Positions 1 through 5,390 are shown, counted from the first letter of the stretch. The stretch is DNA of 6,496 bases from Parvibaculum sp. (GCA_020062605.1 JAGUWA010000190.1:1-6496); one strand, 5' to 3'. A program made the numbers and translations. The notes: generated from the sequence alone by a model not told the origin.

Positions 1-228
1 CGTCGCGCCGAAGAACTCGCCGCGACGGGCAGGGAAGAGGATATGCGCCTCGCCTGCCACCTCGCTGAGGCGGCAACGCTCGCCGAACCCGAAAACCGCG
101 ACGCGCACATGTCCCGCGCCAATGTTTACGGCGCGCGCCGCAAGGCCGAGCTCTCGCTCATGTCGAAAGGTGTCTTCGGCTGGGCCGAGCGCGAGTCGGC
201 TGCGAAGGCGGGCAAGAACGACCTCTGA
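1..228 (+). CDS. C-terminal end of an alkyl-sulfatase-like MBL-fold hydrolase (5' end outside window)
   Basis: The open frame enters from the left edge in frame 1 and ends at TGA 226-228, leaving 75 residues. The visible part is alpha-helical and Ala/Glu-rich (LACHLAEAATLAEPENRDAH, then a helix ending KGVFGWAERES). This pattern matches the dimerization domain of alkyl sulfatases and related metallo-beta-lactamase-fold hydrolases, which cleave long-chain alkyl sulfate esters such as SDS. The catalytic metal-binding domain would lie upstream and is not seen. The protein stops shortly after the dimerization helices, so it seems to lack the C-terminal SCP2-like substrate-binding domain of SdsA1-type enzymes. 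It could be a shorter relative with another substrate. It converges on the cupin gene with only 3 bases between the stop codons. Confidence 0.7.
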   Translation, partial: RRAEELAATGREEDMRLACHLAEAATLAEPENRDAHMSRANVYGARRKAELSLMSKGVFGWAERESAAKAGKNDL

Positions 229-231
229 CGT

Positions 232-927
232 TCAGGACGCCGCTTTTACGGCGGCGATCTCCCTGTCGATGAATCGAAGGTGGCCTTCCTTGATCCAGAG
301 GAAGGCGCCCTTCGCGCCTGCCTGTGCGTCGAGCGGCATGCCCGGTGGCAGCCGCAGCCACGACCATTCGGCAAAGCCTTCGCCGCCTTCCTCGAACCCG
401 CCCTTCAGGCAGAGCACTTCCATCCCGCCTTCGTTCGCCCGCGCGATCTGTGCGCCCGGTTGCCAGAACTCGGTGCTTACCCTCTCCCGCGCGTCATGGA
501 AAAGATCGGTCGCGTTAACGCCCGCTTGACCCGTCACGGGAGCGGGCTGCTTGTCGAACAGGTTGAGGAGCACATGCGTCCGGTCCCGCGGATCGAACTG
601 CCAGAGCTTCACGAAGATCGTGCAGCCCGGCTCCGAACCGGGCGTATGGCGCGAGGTCGGCGGGTTGCGCACATAGCTTCCCGTCGGATAATTCCCGTGC
701 TCGTCCTGGAACACACCGTCGAGCACGATGAATTCCTCGCCGCCACTGTGGATATGCGGCGAGAAATGGCTGCCCGGCGCATAACGCACGATGGTCGTCG
801 CGCGCGCCACCTCGCCGCCCACGCGGTCGAGCATCTTGCGCTCCACTCCCGGCATGGGCGAGGGCACCCAGTCGAGCGCGTCCGCGTGAACGGCGGCCCG
901 CGCCGCGAAATCGTCATTGATGTTCAT
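232..927 (-). CDS. ChrR-like double-cupin protein
   Basis: This 231-aa protein starts at ATG 927-925; the frame stays open further upstream but that part is the shadow of the preceding gene. The first cupin (about residues 38-118) has the metal-site pattern H58-x-H60-x3-E64 followed by H94, in the style of ChrR_Cupin domains (ChrR is a zinc anti-sigma factor). The second half (about 141-220) repeats the beta-rich cupin outline (GGMEVLCLKGGF, then GAFLWIKEGHL) but lacks the histidine set, so only the first site should bind metal. There is no signal peptide or membrane segment, so it is probably a soluble cytoplasmic protein. Its start overlaps the end of the NTF2-like gene by 14 bases, which suggests co-transcription. 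The insertion sequence has probably cut it off from its original promoter. It could be a dioxygenase- or acetylacetone-cleaving-like cupin; the reaction is unknown. Confidence 0.85.
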   Translation of the reverse strand: MNINDDFAARAAVHADALDWVPSPMPGVERKMLDRVGGEVARATTIVRYAPGSHFSPHIHSGGEEFIVLDGVFQDEHGNYPTGSYVRNPPTSRHTPGSEPGCTIFVKLWQFDPRDRTHVLLNLFDKQPAPVTGQAGVNATDLFHDARERVSTEFWQPGAQIARANEGGMEVLCLKGGFEEGGEGFAEWSWLRLPPGMPLDAQAGAKGAFLWIKEGHLRFIDREIAAVKAAS

Positions 928-1185
928 GAGCCGAACCCTGCTTTGCATCGTCCTGTTTCGCGTCGGCGATGTCGTAGTGGAACACCTTGGAGATGATCTG
1001 CCAACGCCCCTCCGCCTTGATGAAGGTGGGGAAGTCGGTGAAATAGCGCTCGCCCACCACGCAATGCACCTTCGCGAAAGCGGTCTTCGGCCCGGCGAAG
1101 TCGATGGAGACGATCTCGTCGCGTTGCTCCTCGCCCCGGCTTGCCGGAGAAACCCTTGTCTCGATGATCGAGAGATATTTCCCCA
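914..1185 (-). pseudogene. NTF2/SnoaL-like (lumazine-binding-like) protein, 5' part lost at the insertion sequence
   Basis: About 89 host-derived residues remain, from GKYLSIIETRV to the TGA at 916-914. The stretch SPASRGEEQRDEIVSIDF, then FTDFPTFIKAEGRW and KVFHYD, fits the C-terminal two thirds of small NTF2-like proteins (about 125-140 aa) of the putative lumazine-binding / SnoaL-like group. The expected N-terminal helices and the usual aromatic/Gly-Asp motif (about 45-55 residues) are missing. The frame runs on into the element and could start at an ATG at 1303, but that extra part is antisense transposase sequence. The missing 5' part was looked for in all minus frames of 3605-3990 and is not there. 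Either the gene was already broken or flanking DNA was deleted. It overlaps the start of the cupin gene by 14 bases. Confidence 0.75.
1178..1185. repeat. Candidate left target-site duplication, imperfect
   Basis: The eight bases left of the element are TTTCCCCA; the eight bases right of it (3605-3612) are TTTCCCTT. Six of eight match, in register. IS1595-family elements make 8-bp duplications, so this may be a decayed duplication. However, host gene continuity across the element is lost, so chance similarity or a later rearrangement remains possible. Confidence 0.35.
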
Positions 1186-1209
1186 GGGGATTATCCCCTT
1201 GACGCAGGT
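1186..1209. repeat. Left terminal inverted repeat
   Basis: These 24 bases are the exact reverse complement of 3581-3604. One outside base (A at 1185, T at 3605) also matches, so the boundary is uncertain by one base. The outer 13 bases, GGGGATTATCCCC, form a palindrome by themselves (GGGGAT-T-ATCCCC). They are followed by TTGACGCAGGT, which supplies the -35 box of the transposase promoter. Confidence 0.92.
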
Positions 1210-1227
1210 ATGCTGATTTCCTATATT
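1199..1227 (+). promoter_or_regulatory. Sigma70-type promoter of the transposase gene
   Basis: The -35 box TTGACG (1199-1204) and the -10 box TATATT (1222-1227) are separated by exactly 17 bases. Each matches the consensus at five of six positions. The -35 box lies inside the terminal inverted repeat, and the -10 box lies just inside the element. Transcription would start near 1233-1235, only about 13-15 bases before the GTG start codon at 1248. Confidence 0.7.
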
Positions 1228-1242
1228 CAAAGTATAGGAGAT
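1216..1242 (+). promoter_or_regulatory. Inverted repeat sequestering the transposase ribosome-binding site in read-through transcripts
   Basis: ATTTCCTATA (1216-1225) can pair with TATAGGAGAT (1233-1242) around the 7-base loop TTCAAAG. That gives ten pairs, of which one (1218-1240) is a G-U pair. The right arm contains the whole Shine-Dalgarno sequence AGGAG (1236-1240). The predicted start of the element's own transcript (about 1233-1235) falls in the right arm, so that transcript lacks the left arm and leaves the site open. A transcript entering from outside would carry both arms. The layout matches the known protection of IS10 and IS50 from outside transcription. That it works this way here is inferred. 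Confidence 0.6.
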
Positions 1243-1247
1243 AAGCC

Positions 1248-2123
1248 GTGCCCTCGAAACTCACCGTTCGCCAGTTCTTTGCCCGCTTCCCCGATGATGA
1301 CACTTGCCTGCATCACATCATGGAAGTGCGGTTTGGTCTGCGTCATGTTTGCTCGGCTTGCGGTGTTGAGGCCACGTTCCACAAGCTTGCGAACCGGAAG
1401 GCTTATTCCTGCGCACAGTGCGGCGCGCATCTCTATCCTTGCGCCGGCACGATCTTTCAGGACAGCCGGACGCCACTTCAGCTTTGGTTCTATGCGATCT
1501 ATCTCTTTGTCACGACGCGCCACGGCGTGAGCGGCAAGGAGCTTCAGCGTTCGCTCGGCGTCACGTATAAAACCGCGTGGCGCATGGGCGATCAAATCCG
1601 CAAGCTCATGCAGAAGGCGGACGGCTTTGAAATCCTGCAAGGCCACGTTGAGGCTGACGAGGCGTATGTGGGGGGTGTGCGTCCCGGCAAGCGCGGACGC
1701 GGTGCCGCTGGCAAGACAATCGTCATGGGCCTCAAGCAGCGCGATGGTCGCATCCGCGCCGAAGTGATCGAGAACATCAAGAAGGCCACGCTGCGCGAAG
1801 TCGTGCTTCGCAATGTGGAGCCGGGCGCTATCGTCTCGACTGACGAGCTTATGAGCTACGGCTTACTTGAAGGCGACGGCTTCACTCACGGCACGGTGAA
1901 GCATGGTGCGAAGGAATACGCCTATTACGACTATCGTCATGGCGTCACACACCACGTGAACAACGTCGAAAGCTTCTGGCGTCTCTTCAAGAAGTCGATT
2001 GCCTCAACACACATCCATGTCTCTCAGAAGCACATGGGGAAGTATCTCGGCGAGTTCACTTTCCGCTCGAACCACCGCGCGAAGGAAAACGCGATGTTTG
2101 ATCTTCTGATTGGGGCGCTTTAA
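1248..2123 (+). CDS. tnpA: IS1595-family transposase (ISXO2-like DDE domain)
   Basis: This 291-aa protein starts at GTG 1248, with AGGAG (1236-1240) seven bases upstream. An N-terminal zinc ribbon has C35-x2-C38 and C55-x2-C58. A helix-turn-helix-like region follows (about 92-120, HGVSGKELQRSLGVTYKTAWRM). The catalytic domain shows D137 in VEADEAYVGG, D199 in STDEL and a late NNVESFW motif with N239 and E241, then the conserved KHMGKYLGEFTFRSNHR block near the C-terminus. Length and domain order are normal for the IS1595 family, and no frameshift or stop is seen. It would bind the terminal repeats and carry out cut and strand transfer. Its last 68 bases overlap, in antisense, the end of the 62-aa cargo gene. 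Confidence 0.95.
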   Translation: MPSKLTVRQFFARFPDDDTCLHHIMEVRFGLRHVCSACGVEATFHKLANRKAYSCAQCGAHLYPCAGTIFQDSRTPLQLWFYAIYLFVTTRHGVSGKELQRSLGVTYKTAWRMGDQIRKLMQKADGFEILQGHVEADEAYVGGVRPGKRGRGAAGKTIVMGLKQRDGRIRAEVIENIKKATLREVVLRNVEPGAIVSTDELMSYGLLEGDGFTHGTVKHGAKEYAYYDYRHGVTHHVNNVESFWRLFKKSIASTHIHVSQKHMGKYLGEFTFRSNHRAKENAMFDLLIGAL

Positions 2124-2244
2124 TTAGCACCTCTAGGGCGCGGTTGTAGTCAGACGCGAGCACGGCTCCGACACCGCGCCCTTCCTCTTGTTCGGCAAAC
2201 TCAGCAATCTTTCCTAGTCGCCTAGCCTCTTGCAACGTCAGCAT
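2056..2244 (-). CDS. Small cargo protein of unknown function (62 aa), third gene of the cargo operon
   Basis: The ATG at 2244-2242 overlaps the TAA stop of the preceding gene by one base (TAATG). GAGGG (2256-2252) lies seven bases upstream, a good ribosome-binding site. The N-terminal two thirds are a charged helix (LQEARRLGKIAEFAEQEE), then SDYNRALEVLIKAP, and a polar, probably unfolded tail rich in Ser, Gly and Arg. No transmembrane segment is seen. The protein resembles small conserved hypothetical proteins with a DQTS..GGSSGK-type tail seen in alphaproteobacterial mobile DNA; this is from memory and unsure. The last 22 codons and the stop lie antisense to the transposase 3' end. Function unknown; it may be an accessory or antitoxin-like partner of the two upstream proteins. 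Confidence 0.6.
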   Translation of the reverse strand: MLTLQEARRLGKIAEFAEQEEGRGVGAVLASDYNRALEVLIKAPQSEDQTSRFPSRGGSSGK

Positions 2245-3002
2245 TATGCGGCCCTCGCGTATTGCCGGAAGACTTCATCGGAAGCTTTTATTTCAACGAA
2301 GTTTGCAATGTCACCAACAAGCTGCGCTTTTTCGTCCAGTCCATCAATAGAGCGAACAACCGCATTGAGCGAAAAATCCGCATGAGCCTTCCGAATGTCG
2401 GTAAACATAAGAAACTTGCTCGAAACAGAATTTTGATGCTCGGACATAAATTCAAAAACAGCGCGCCGATCATTGGGAAGCACTACGACGTTATGTGCAT
2501 CCCAGCTCGCGTGAGCGCCAGATATTGGTGCTGATTTGGTCACGAACCGCTCACCGAATACTTTTACAATTCGCGCAAATATGCGCTCGTTCTGACGCCT
2601 TGCGTGAACTTCCGATGCTTGTCGTATGGCTTCCGCACACGCCCTATTCGATGCGTTGGCAACACAAATAATCGCCGCCTCAAGGCGTCCTTCTGTGACC
2701 CAGAGTGCAAAAATCGAATTGCCGTCAAAGTCCACACCAAACTCCTCGGCCGCCTTGTGAGCAACGCGACCGTAATAGGAGTCCGCTGCCATAAACTCGG
2801 TCTCAAGAAGGCCGTGCCCCATGTCAGACACCCAATACCTATCCTGATTGCGCACGACCTCAACAACGGCCATTGCTCCGCTGGGATACATAATGGGAAG
2901 ATTGACAAGCATGCGACCGTCCGTATCGCGCACGGTCGCAATGCGCGCAAGAGCTTCCCTAACGCGGGCAATTGTTTCCTGGCTTGTGACGCTCTTGCTC
3001 AT
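2244..3002 (-). CDS. DUF1828/DUF1829-like cargo protein of unknown function (252 aa), second gene of the cargo operon
   Basis: The ATG at 3002-3000 overlaps the TGA of the 177-aa gene by four bases (ATGA), so translation is probably coupled; only a weak AGGG lies upstream. Residues about 30-115 hold LVNLPIMYPSGAMAVVEVV followed by RYWVSDMGHGLLETE and a Tyr-rich helix. This resembles DUF1828, whose hallmark is a short beta-strand ending in a 'sDdG'-like turn. Residues about 150-245 (FVTKSAPISGAHASWDAHNVVV, then FLMFTDIRKAHADF) have the outline of DUF1829, which often follows DUF1828. The assignment is by eye. A central Arg-rich helix (about 120-145) joins the halves. There is no signal peptide or membrane segment. 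Biochemical function is unknown. Confidence 0.8.
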   Translation of the reverse strand: MSKSVTSQETIARVREALARIATVRDTDGRMLVNLPIMYPSGAMAVVEVVRNQDRYWVSDMGHGLLETEFMAADSYYGRVAHKAAEEFGVDFDGNSIFALWVTEGRLEAAIICVANASNRACAEAIRQASEVHARRQNERIFARIVKVFGERFVTKSAPISGAHASWDAHNVVVLPNDRRAVFEFMSEHQNSVSSKFLMFTDIRKAHADFSLNAVVRSIDGLDEKAQLVGDIANFVEIKASDEVFRQYARAA

Positions 3003-3532
3003 AGCAACGTACCCTGATCGGCCGGCGGCGGAACCTCGTCTGGGTTGACGATGTTGATTCTATCGCATGCATAGCGAAGGCCGGTAGCGAAATCTCTGAT
3101 TTCTACATTCACCTTGCGGGCCTGCTCGCAAGCGTTTGGACGCAGTGTCCCATCTTTTTTCAAGCTGTCGTAAAAGACATGCTCGTGTGTTTCGCCAGCG
3201 TCGAAGATAGCGCCGTTAATTTCGTCGGGGCCGTAAAGTTTGTTCCCGTGTGCGGATAGCGGCTCGACCTCTAGTCGGTACAGCGGGACATGCTTTCTCC
3301 CGGACGGCAGATCGCACTCCAGCTGAAACATTGCCCGCGCCAGAGAGCGCGGGAAAACCGCTATCCGAAAAAAGACACCGCGCGGGACGCCGCCGTCTAC
3401 TGCTACGCGGCACTCAAGGCGGCGGAACTGTTCGTTGCCTTTTTTGGACTCGGCAACGCGCCACTTAATTGGCTTAAGCAGGCTTTTCGGTGCCTGAAAA
3501 ATGCGGTCCGCGACTTCGAAAGAAATGGTCAT
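2999..3532 (-). CDS. Cargo protein of unknown function (177 aa), first gene of the cargo operon
   Basis: The start is fixed at ATG 3532-3530 because an in-frame TGA lies two codons upstream and no other good start follows nearby. The only ribosome-binding match is GAGG one base before the ATG, which is unusually close. The protein is soluble and mixed alpha/beta: a strand-rich part (residues about 38-92, RRLECRVAV, GVFFRIAVF, MFQLECDLP, PLYRLEVEP) leads to LSAHGN (92-97) and a compact GETHEH motif (113-118). A helical part (145-160) follows, and a PDEVPPPADQG tail. The clustered His and Glu could bind metal, but no known enzyme is recognised. From memory it may belong to the family named DUF6978; this is unsure. 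It overlaps the next gene by ATGA. Confidence 0.78.
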   Translation of the reverse strand: MTISFEVADRIFQAPKSLLKPIKWRVAESKKGNEQFRRLECRVAVDGGVPRGVFFRIAVFPRSLARAMFQLECDLPSGRKHVPLYRLEVEPLSAHGNKLYGPDEINGAIFDAGETHEHVFYDSLKKDGTLRPNACEQARKVNVEIRDFATGLRYACDRINIVNPDEVPPPADQGTLL

Positions 3533-3554
3533 GCCTCAACATAATCACATGACC
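3527..3554 (-). promoter_or_regulatory. Inverted repeat around the start codon of the cargo operon
   Basis: On the minus strand GGTCATG (3554-3548) and CATGACC (3533-3527) are perfect 7-bp inverted repeats separated by 14 bases. The start codon of the 177-aa gene lies inside the second arm and its GAGG sequence lies in the loop. It could be an mRNA hairpin that hides the start codon or a DNA operator for a cargo-encoded repressor. Nothing in the sequence decides between these. Confidence 0.45.
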
Positions 3555-3563
3555 CGTAAATTT

Positions 3564-3574
3564 GGGAGTCTCCC
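3564..3574. promoter_or_regulatory. 11-bp palindrome upstream of the cargo operon
   Basis: GGGAG-T-CTCCC is a perfect palindrome around one central base. It lies between the right terminal repeat and the start of the 177-aa gene, just where a promoter or operator is expected. On the minus strand the terminal repeat offers TTGACG (3591-3586), but no good -10 box follows at 16-18 bases. The cargo promoter is therefore not clear. Confidence 0.3.
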
Positions 3575-3580
3575 TAGGAC

Positions 3581-3604
3581 ACCTGCGTCAAGGGGATAAT
3601 CCCC
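3581..3604. repeat. Right terminal inverted repeat
   Basis: These 24 bases are the exact reverse complement of 1186-1209, again with the palindromic tip (here GGGGATAATCCCC, 3592-3604) at the outer edge. Beyond 24 bases the two ends diverge: the left end continues into the transposase promoter and the right end into the cargo operon leader. Confidence 0.92.
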
Positions 3605-3612
3605 TTTCCCTT
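3605..3612. repeat. Candidate right target-site duplication, imperfect
   Basis: TTTCCCTT here matches the left flank TTTCCCCA (1178-1185) at the first six positions. The match is in register for the 8-bp duplication usual in this family, but two mismatches and the loss of host gene continuity make it uncertain. Confidence 0.35.
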
Positions 3613-3935
3613 TCGCCGCCGCAATCTGACAACTGCGACGCTCTATGGTTGCTCGCAGGCTTTTTGCCATCCAAAATTAAACCACACTGAAATCCCAAGC
3701 GCCAACACTTGAACTATGGTTGGTGATTTCAATCAATACTGCTTTTACCCAGTTGGCGACGACCAATACCGGCGCGGGGTCATGCGCCCGCTCCGCGGCC
3801 GGCACGCCTCTGTGGCCTGTGCCGGGCCCTTATCCCCACCTGGGGATTTCACAATATTTTAAACACCCGGGGACAAGCGCGCCGGATGTGACGTTACGAT
3901 GACATTCGCGTGACAGTCGGTGCGATTTATCCACG

Positions 3936-3964
3936 AAAAACGGGGACAAGTTGCCCAGTCCCCG
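3936..3964 (-). terminator. Intrinsic terminator of the aminotransferase gene
   Basis: Read on the minus strand, CGGGGAC (3964-3958), a 10-base loop and GTCCCCG (3947-3941) form a perfect 7-bp GC-rich stem, directly followed by TTTTT (3940-3936). It lies 29 bases after the aminotransferase stop codon. Besides ending that message, it would keep aminotransferase transcripts from running into the cargo operon, which points the same way. Confidence 0.85.
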
Positions 3965-3993
3965 TCCATTCGATCCGTATAAGGAATAATATT

Positions 3994-5319
3994 CTACGAC
4001 ACCTTGTCGAGCGTCCGGCGGAACTTGTCGAAGGCCTCGTCGATGTGTTTTTCCTCCGCGATGAGGGGCGGCGAAAAAGCGATGGTGTCGCCGGAGACGC
4101 GGACCATCATGTTCTCCTCGTGGAAGGCGACGCGCATGGCGTCGAAGCCGCGCTTGCCGGGAAGCCCCTCGACGGGCGCGAGGTCGAAGGCGGCCACGAA
4201 ACCGATGGTGCGGATGTCCTGCACGAGGCTGTGATCCTTCAGCCCCATCGCTCCTTGCGCGATCACGGGTTCCATCTTGCGCGAGCGTTCGAACAACCCT
4301 TCGTCGCGATAGAGGTCGAGCGTCGCGAGCGCCGCCGCGGCGGCAAGCGGATGGCCGGAATAGGTATAGCCATGGAAGAGGTCGATCGCGTGATCGGCGC
4401 CCGTCTGATAGGCCTCGTAGATATGCTTGCGCACCACGCAGCCGCCCATCGGCACCGTGCCCGACGTGACCCCCTTCGCGAAGGTCATGATGTCCGGCGT
4501 CACGCCGAAGCGTTCCGATGCGGTGGCATGGCCGAGCCGTCCGAAGCCGGTGATGACTTCATCGAAAATCAGAAGGATGCCGTGCTTGTCGCATATTTCG
4601 CGCAGGCGCTTCAGGTACCCCTTCGGCGGCGGCAGCACGCCCGTCGATCCCGCCATCGGCTCGACGATCACGGCCGCGATGGTCGATGCGTCGTGGAGGT
4701 CGACCAGGCGTTGCAATTCGTCGGCGAGATGCGCGCCCCATTCGGGTTCGCCCACCGTGAAGGCCTGCTCGGCGCGGTTATAGGTATGCGGCAGGTGGTC
4801 CGTGCCGGCGAGCAGCGGTCCGTAGAATTTCCGGTTCGCGACCATGCCGCCGACCGAAATGCCGCCGAAGCCGACGCCGTGATAGCCGCGCTCACGGCCA
4901 ATCAGGCGCGTGCGCGTGCCCTCGCCATTGGCGCGGTGATAGGCGATCGCCATTTTCAGCGCCGTGTCGGCGGCTTCCGATCCCGAATTGCAGAAGAAGA
5001 CGTGGTCGAGGTCGCCCGGTGCGAGCTCGGCGATCCGGCTCGCGAGTTCGAAGACCTTCGGATGACCGAACTGGAAGGAAGGCGCGAAATCGAGTTCGCC
5101 GGCCTGTTCCTGGATCGCCCTCACGATGGGTTCGCGGCAATGCCCGGCATTGGAGCACCACAGGCCCGCCGTAGCATCGAGCACGGCCGTCCCGTCGGGC
5201 TTGTAGTAATACATGTCCTTCGCCCGCGACACGATCCGCGGTTCGCGCTTGAACTGACGGTTCGGCGTGAAGGGCAGCCAGAAGGATTCGAGGTCGTTCG
5301 GCGTCGCAGCGGCGCTCAT
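3994..5319 (-). CDS. Class III omega-amino-acid:pyruvate aminotransferase
   Basis: This 441-aa PLP enzyme moves the amino group of a beta- or omega-amino acid (such as beta-alanine) or an amine to pyruvate. The start ATG 5319-5317 is supported by GGAGG (5332-5328) eight bases upstream. Seen in order: an N-terminal block with W54 in AGLWCSNAGHCR; the phosphate-binding NSGSEA (111-116); the ring-stacking YHG (146-148); EP 220-221; the PLP-pyridine Asp D253 in IFDEVITGFGR; the Schiff-base Lys K282 in TFAKGVTSG; HGYTYSGHP (316-324); and R407 in MVRVSGDT, at the place of the carboxylate-binding Arg of Pseudomonas omega-amino-acid:pyruvate aminotransferase. Length is normal and the protein is cytoplasmic. 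It stands alone with its own terminator and is divergent from the XRE-cupin regulator. The exact substrate (beta-alanine, taurine, GABA or a polyamine product) is not fixed by the sequence. Confidence 0.93.
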   Translation of the reverse strand: MSAAATPNDLESFWLPFTPNRQFKREPRIVSRAKDMYYYKPDGTAVLDATAGLWCSNAGHCREPIVRAIQEQAGELDFAPSFQFGHPKVFELASRIAELAPGDLDHVFFCNSGSEAADTALKMAIAYHRANGEGTRTRLIGRERGYHGVGFGGISVGGMVANRKFYGPLLAGTDHLPHTYNRAEQAFTVGEPEWGAHLADELQRLVDLHDASTIAAVIVEPMAGSTGVLPPPKGYLKRLREICDKHGILLIFDEVITGFGRLGHATASERFGVTPDIMTFAKGVTSGTVPMGGCVVRKHIYEAYQTGADHAIDLFHGYTYSGHPLAAAAALATLDLYRDEGLFERSRKMEPVIAQGAMGLKDHSLVQDIRTIGFVAAFDLAPVEGLPGKRGFDAMRVAFHEENMMVRVSGDTIAFSPPLIAEEKHIDEAFDKFRRTLDKVS

Positions 5320-5390
5320 GGGATATGCCTCCGTTTAATAATTTCTGCGATTGAAAGTCCGCGCCGCGCCGAAAGCAAGCATTCTCCTGC

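Larger units (their letters stand above)
1186..3604. mobile_element. IS1595-family insertion sequence carrying a three-gene cargo operon
   Basis: Perfect 24-bp inverted repeats at 1186-1209 and 3581-3604 bound 2419 bp. Inside are an ISXO2-like DDE transposase gene reading rightward and three tightly packed genes reading leftward toward it. The length is well above a minimal one-gene IS of this family (about 1 kb), and the surplus is the cargo. Some IS1595-family groups are known to carry passenger genes. The cargo part looks less GC-rich and uses more A/T-ending codons than the host genes on both sides, which fits an outside origin. The transposase frame is intact and both ends are present, so the element may still be mobile. 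It sits in the NTF2-like gene. Confidence 0.88.
3605..3993. other. Gene-free stretch between the insertion sequence and the aminotransferase gene
   Basis: No convincing coding sequence is seen in any frame, and all minus frames adjoining the element contain early stops. The part near the element (about 3640-3760) is richer in A/T than the host genes. It holds the 9-bp direct repeat CTATGGTTG (3643-3651, 3714-3722), the 10-bp direct repeat CGGGGACAAG (3868-3877, 3941-3950) and two sequences close to a DnaA box (TTATCCCCA 3830-3838; TTATCCACG 3927-3935). The only feature with a clear role is the terminator at its right end. The stretch may be the remnant of the region that once held the 5' end of the NTF2-like gene, but no remains are recognised. 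Confidence 0.7.

Noticed and set aside
238..256. GC-rich stem CGCCGC/GCGGCG with a 7-base loop between the two convergent genes
   Set aside because: It has no T run on either strand and lies within the cupin coding sequence, so a terminator cannot be supported.
928..1230. Upstream extension of the cupin frame to an ATG at 1230
   Set aside because: This part is the wrong-frame reading of the NTF2-like gene and the IS end; it is Ser/Arg-rich and the cupin homology starts after ATG 927.
3592..3604. GATAAT in the terminal repeat as an outward-facing -10 box
   Set aside because: No -35-like hexamer lies 16-18 bases before it at either end of the element.
3605..3670. A short minus-strand frame (MAKSLRATIERR...) that could join in frame with the truncated NTF2-like gene if the element were removed
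   Set aside because: It is only about 20 codons long, follows a stop, and bears no resemblance to the N-terminus expected of the NTF2-like family.
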